A DNA stretch of 64,000 nt from Halovenus salina (GTDB taxonomy: Archaea > Halobacteriota > Halobacteria > Halobacteriales > Haloarculaceae): the NCBI RefSeq assembly GCF_026410925.1, contig NZ_CP112972.1, positions 3,264,419-3,328,418 on the forward strand, given 5' to 3'. Both the position numbers and the translations under genes were made by a program. Below the pieces are notes generated by a model, which was not told where the DNA came from, ran no database searches, and worked only from the letters and a program-made list of their open reading frames with translations. Shown in pieces: positions 63,772 through 64,000 of the stretch (positions within the stretch are counted from its first letter, which is position 1; each line of letters opens with the position of its first letter).

Positions 63772-64000
63772 TTGACATCGACCCGTTCCAGGTCAGGCTC
63801 TCCGAGCCACTCGATACCGCGAGGGGCCGATTCGGGAACGGAACGGACTGTTGGTCACAGTCGAGTACGACGGCCACTACGGCGTGGGTGAGGCGACACC
63901 ACTGCCGGGCTGGACCGAGTCCTACGAGGCCTGTCGTGAGGCCCTGGAGCGGGCCAGCGCAGTGGCCGACGAGCTGGACCCGGGTATCGCCCTCGGGAGG
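63768..64000 (+). CDS. menC: o-Succinylbenzoate synthase (MenC-like), partial, with a 1-base deletion
   Basis: Starts MIDIDPFQVRLSEPLDTARG and needs one more G in the run 63823-63826 to continue PIRERNGLLVTVEYDGHYGVGEATPLPGWTESYE, an enolase-superfamily N-terminal domain. It runs off the window. ATGA overlap with menA supports a men operon. Identification rests on this N-terminus and linkage only. Confidence 0.75.
   Translation, partial: MIDIDPFQVRLSEPLDTARGRFGNGTDCWSQSSTTATTAWVRRHHCRAGPSPTRPVVRPWSGPAQWPTSWTRVSPSG

Noticed and set aside
1..64000. CRISPR arrays, rRNA genes, and other tRNA genes
   Set aside because: No regularly spaced repeats and no further tRNA cloverleafs were seen. Short repeated motifs in acidic linkers (S3, L32e) come from coding sequence.

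Overview
The window is chromosomal DNA from a halophilic archaeon (class Halobacteria). The evidence is the very acidic proteins, high G+C codon use, many leaderless starts with a TATA element about 27 nt upstream, an archaeal S10/spc ribosomal protein cluster, archaeal TBP, eIF2-gamma, Rpo7/Spt4, FttA and Rpp29, and many small haloarchaea-type proteins. I cannot fix the genus from the sequence.

Layout. 1-9.3 kb: a truncated CaCA antiporter, bioB, purC, then an information-processing operon (eIF2-gamma, PIN protein, rpo7, spt4, GTP-dependent dephospho-CoA kinase), a sensor histidine kinase and a tRNA G10 methyltransferase. 9.3-22.5 kb: tbp, a solitary DNA methyltransferase next to hisG, a zinc-ribbon CPBP protease-like protein, mtaD-ahcY (S-adenosylhomocysteine recycling), ADP-forming acetyl-CoA synthetase with a DRTGG partner, a RIO/Bud32-like kinase, a TFB-like factor lacking the zinc ribbon, an AbrB-PhoU regulator and rps8e. 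22.5-35.6 kb: conserved haloarchaeal proteins, a MATE transporter, an HTH-10 regulator beside an oleate hydratase, a divergent kynureninase / indoleamine 2,3-dioxygenase pair, fttA and an archaeal riboflavin reductase.

35.6-40.6 kb is accessory DNA against a tRNA-Gly(GCC) gene: an IS66-family element, a PD-(D/E)XK nuclease-like protein, about 530 bp of non-coding sequence, a 49-aa ORF and a tyrosine integrase whose tRNA target lies 195 bp upstream of its start. It looks like the tRNA-proximal end of an integrated element whose far end is eroded or was removed around the IS66 copy.

40.7-57.2 kb: an ABC exporter, a SPOUT/DUF171 protein and the S10/spc operon from rpl3 to secY, with many ATGA-type overlaps. 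L32e carries two tandem helix-hairpin-helix domains. 57.3-64 kb: two beta-propeller proteins flanking hemL, then prs, a class III CoA-transferase, menA and the start of menC.

Five one-base deletions interrupt otherwise intact genes (rpl3, rpl32e, menA twice, menC). All remove a C or G, four of them in or beside a short C/G run, so they are most simply sequencing or assembly errors. The best biology to follow up is the IDO-kynureninase pair, the oleate hydratase with its dyad promoter and neighbouring regulator, the ribbon-less TFB and the tRNA-Gly island.
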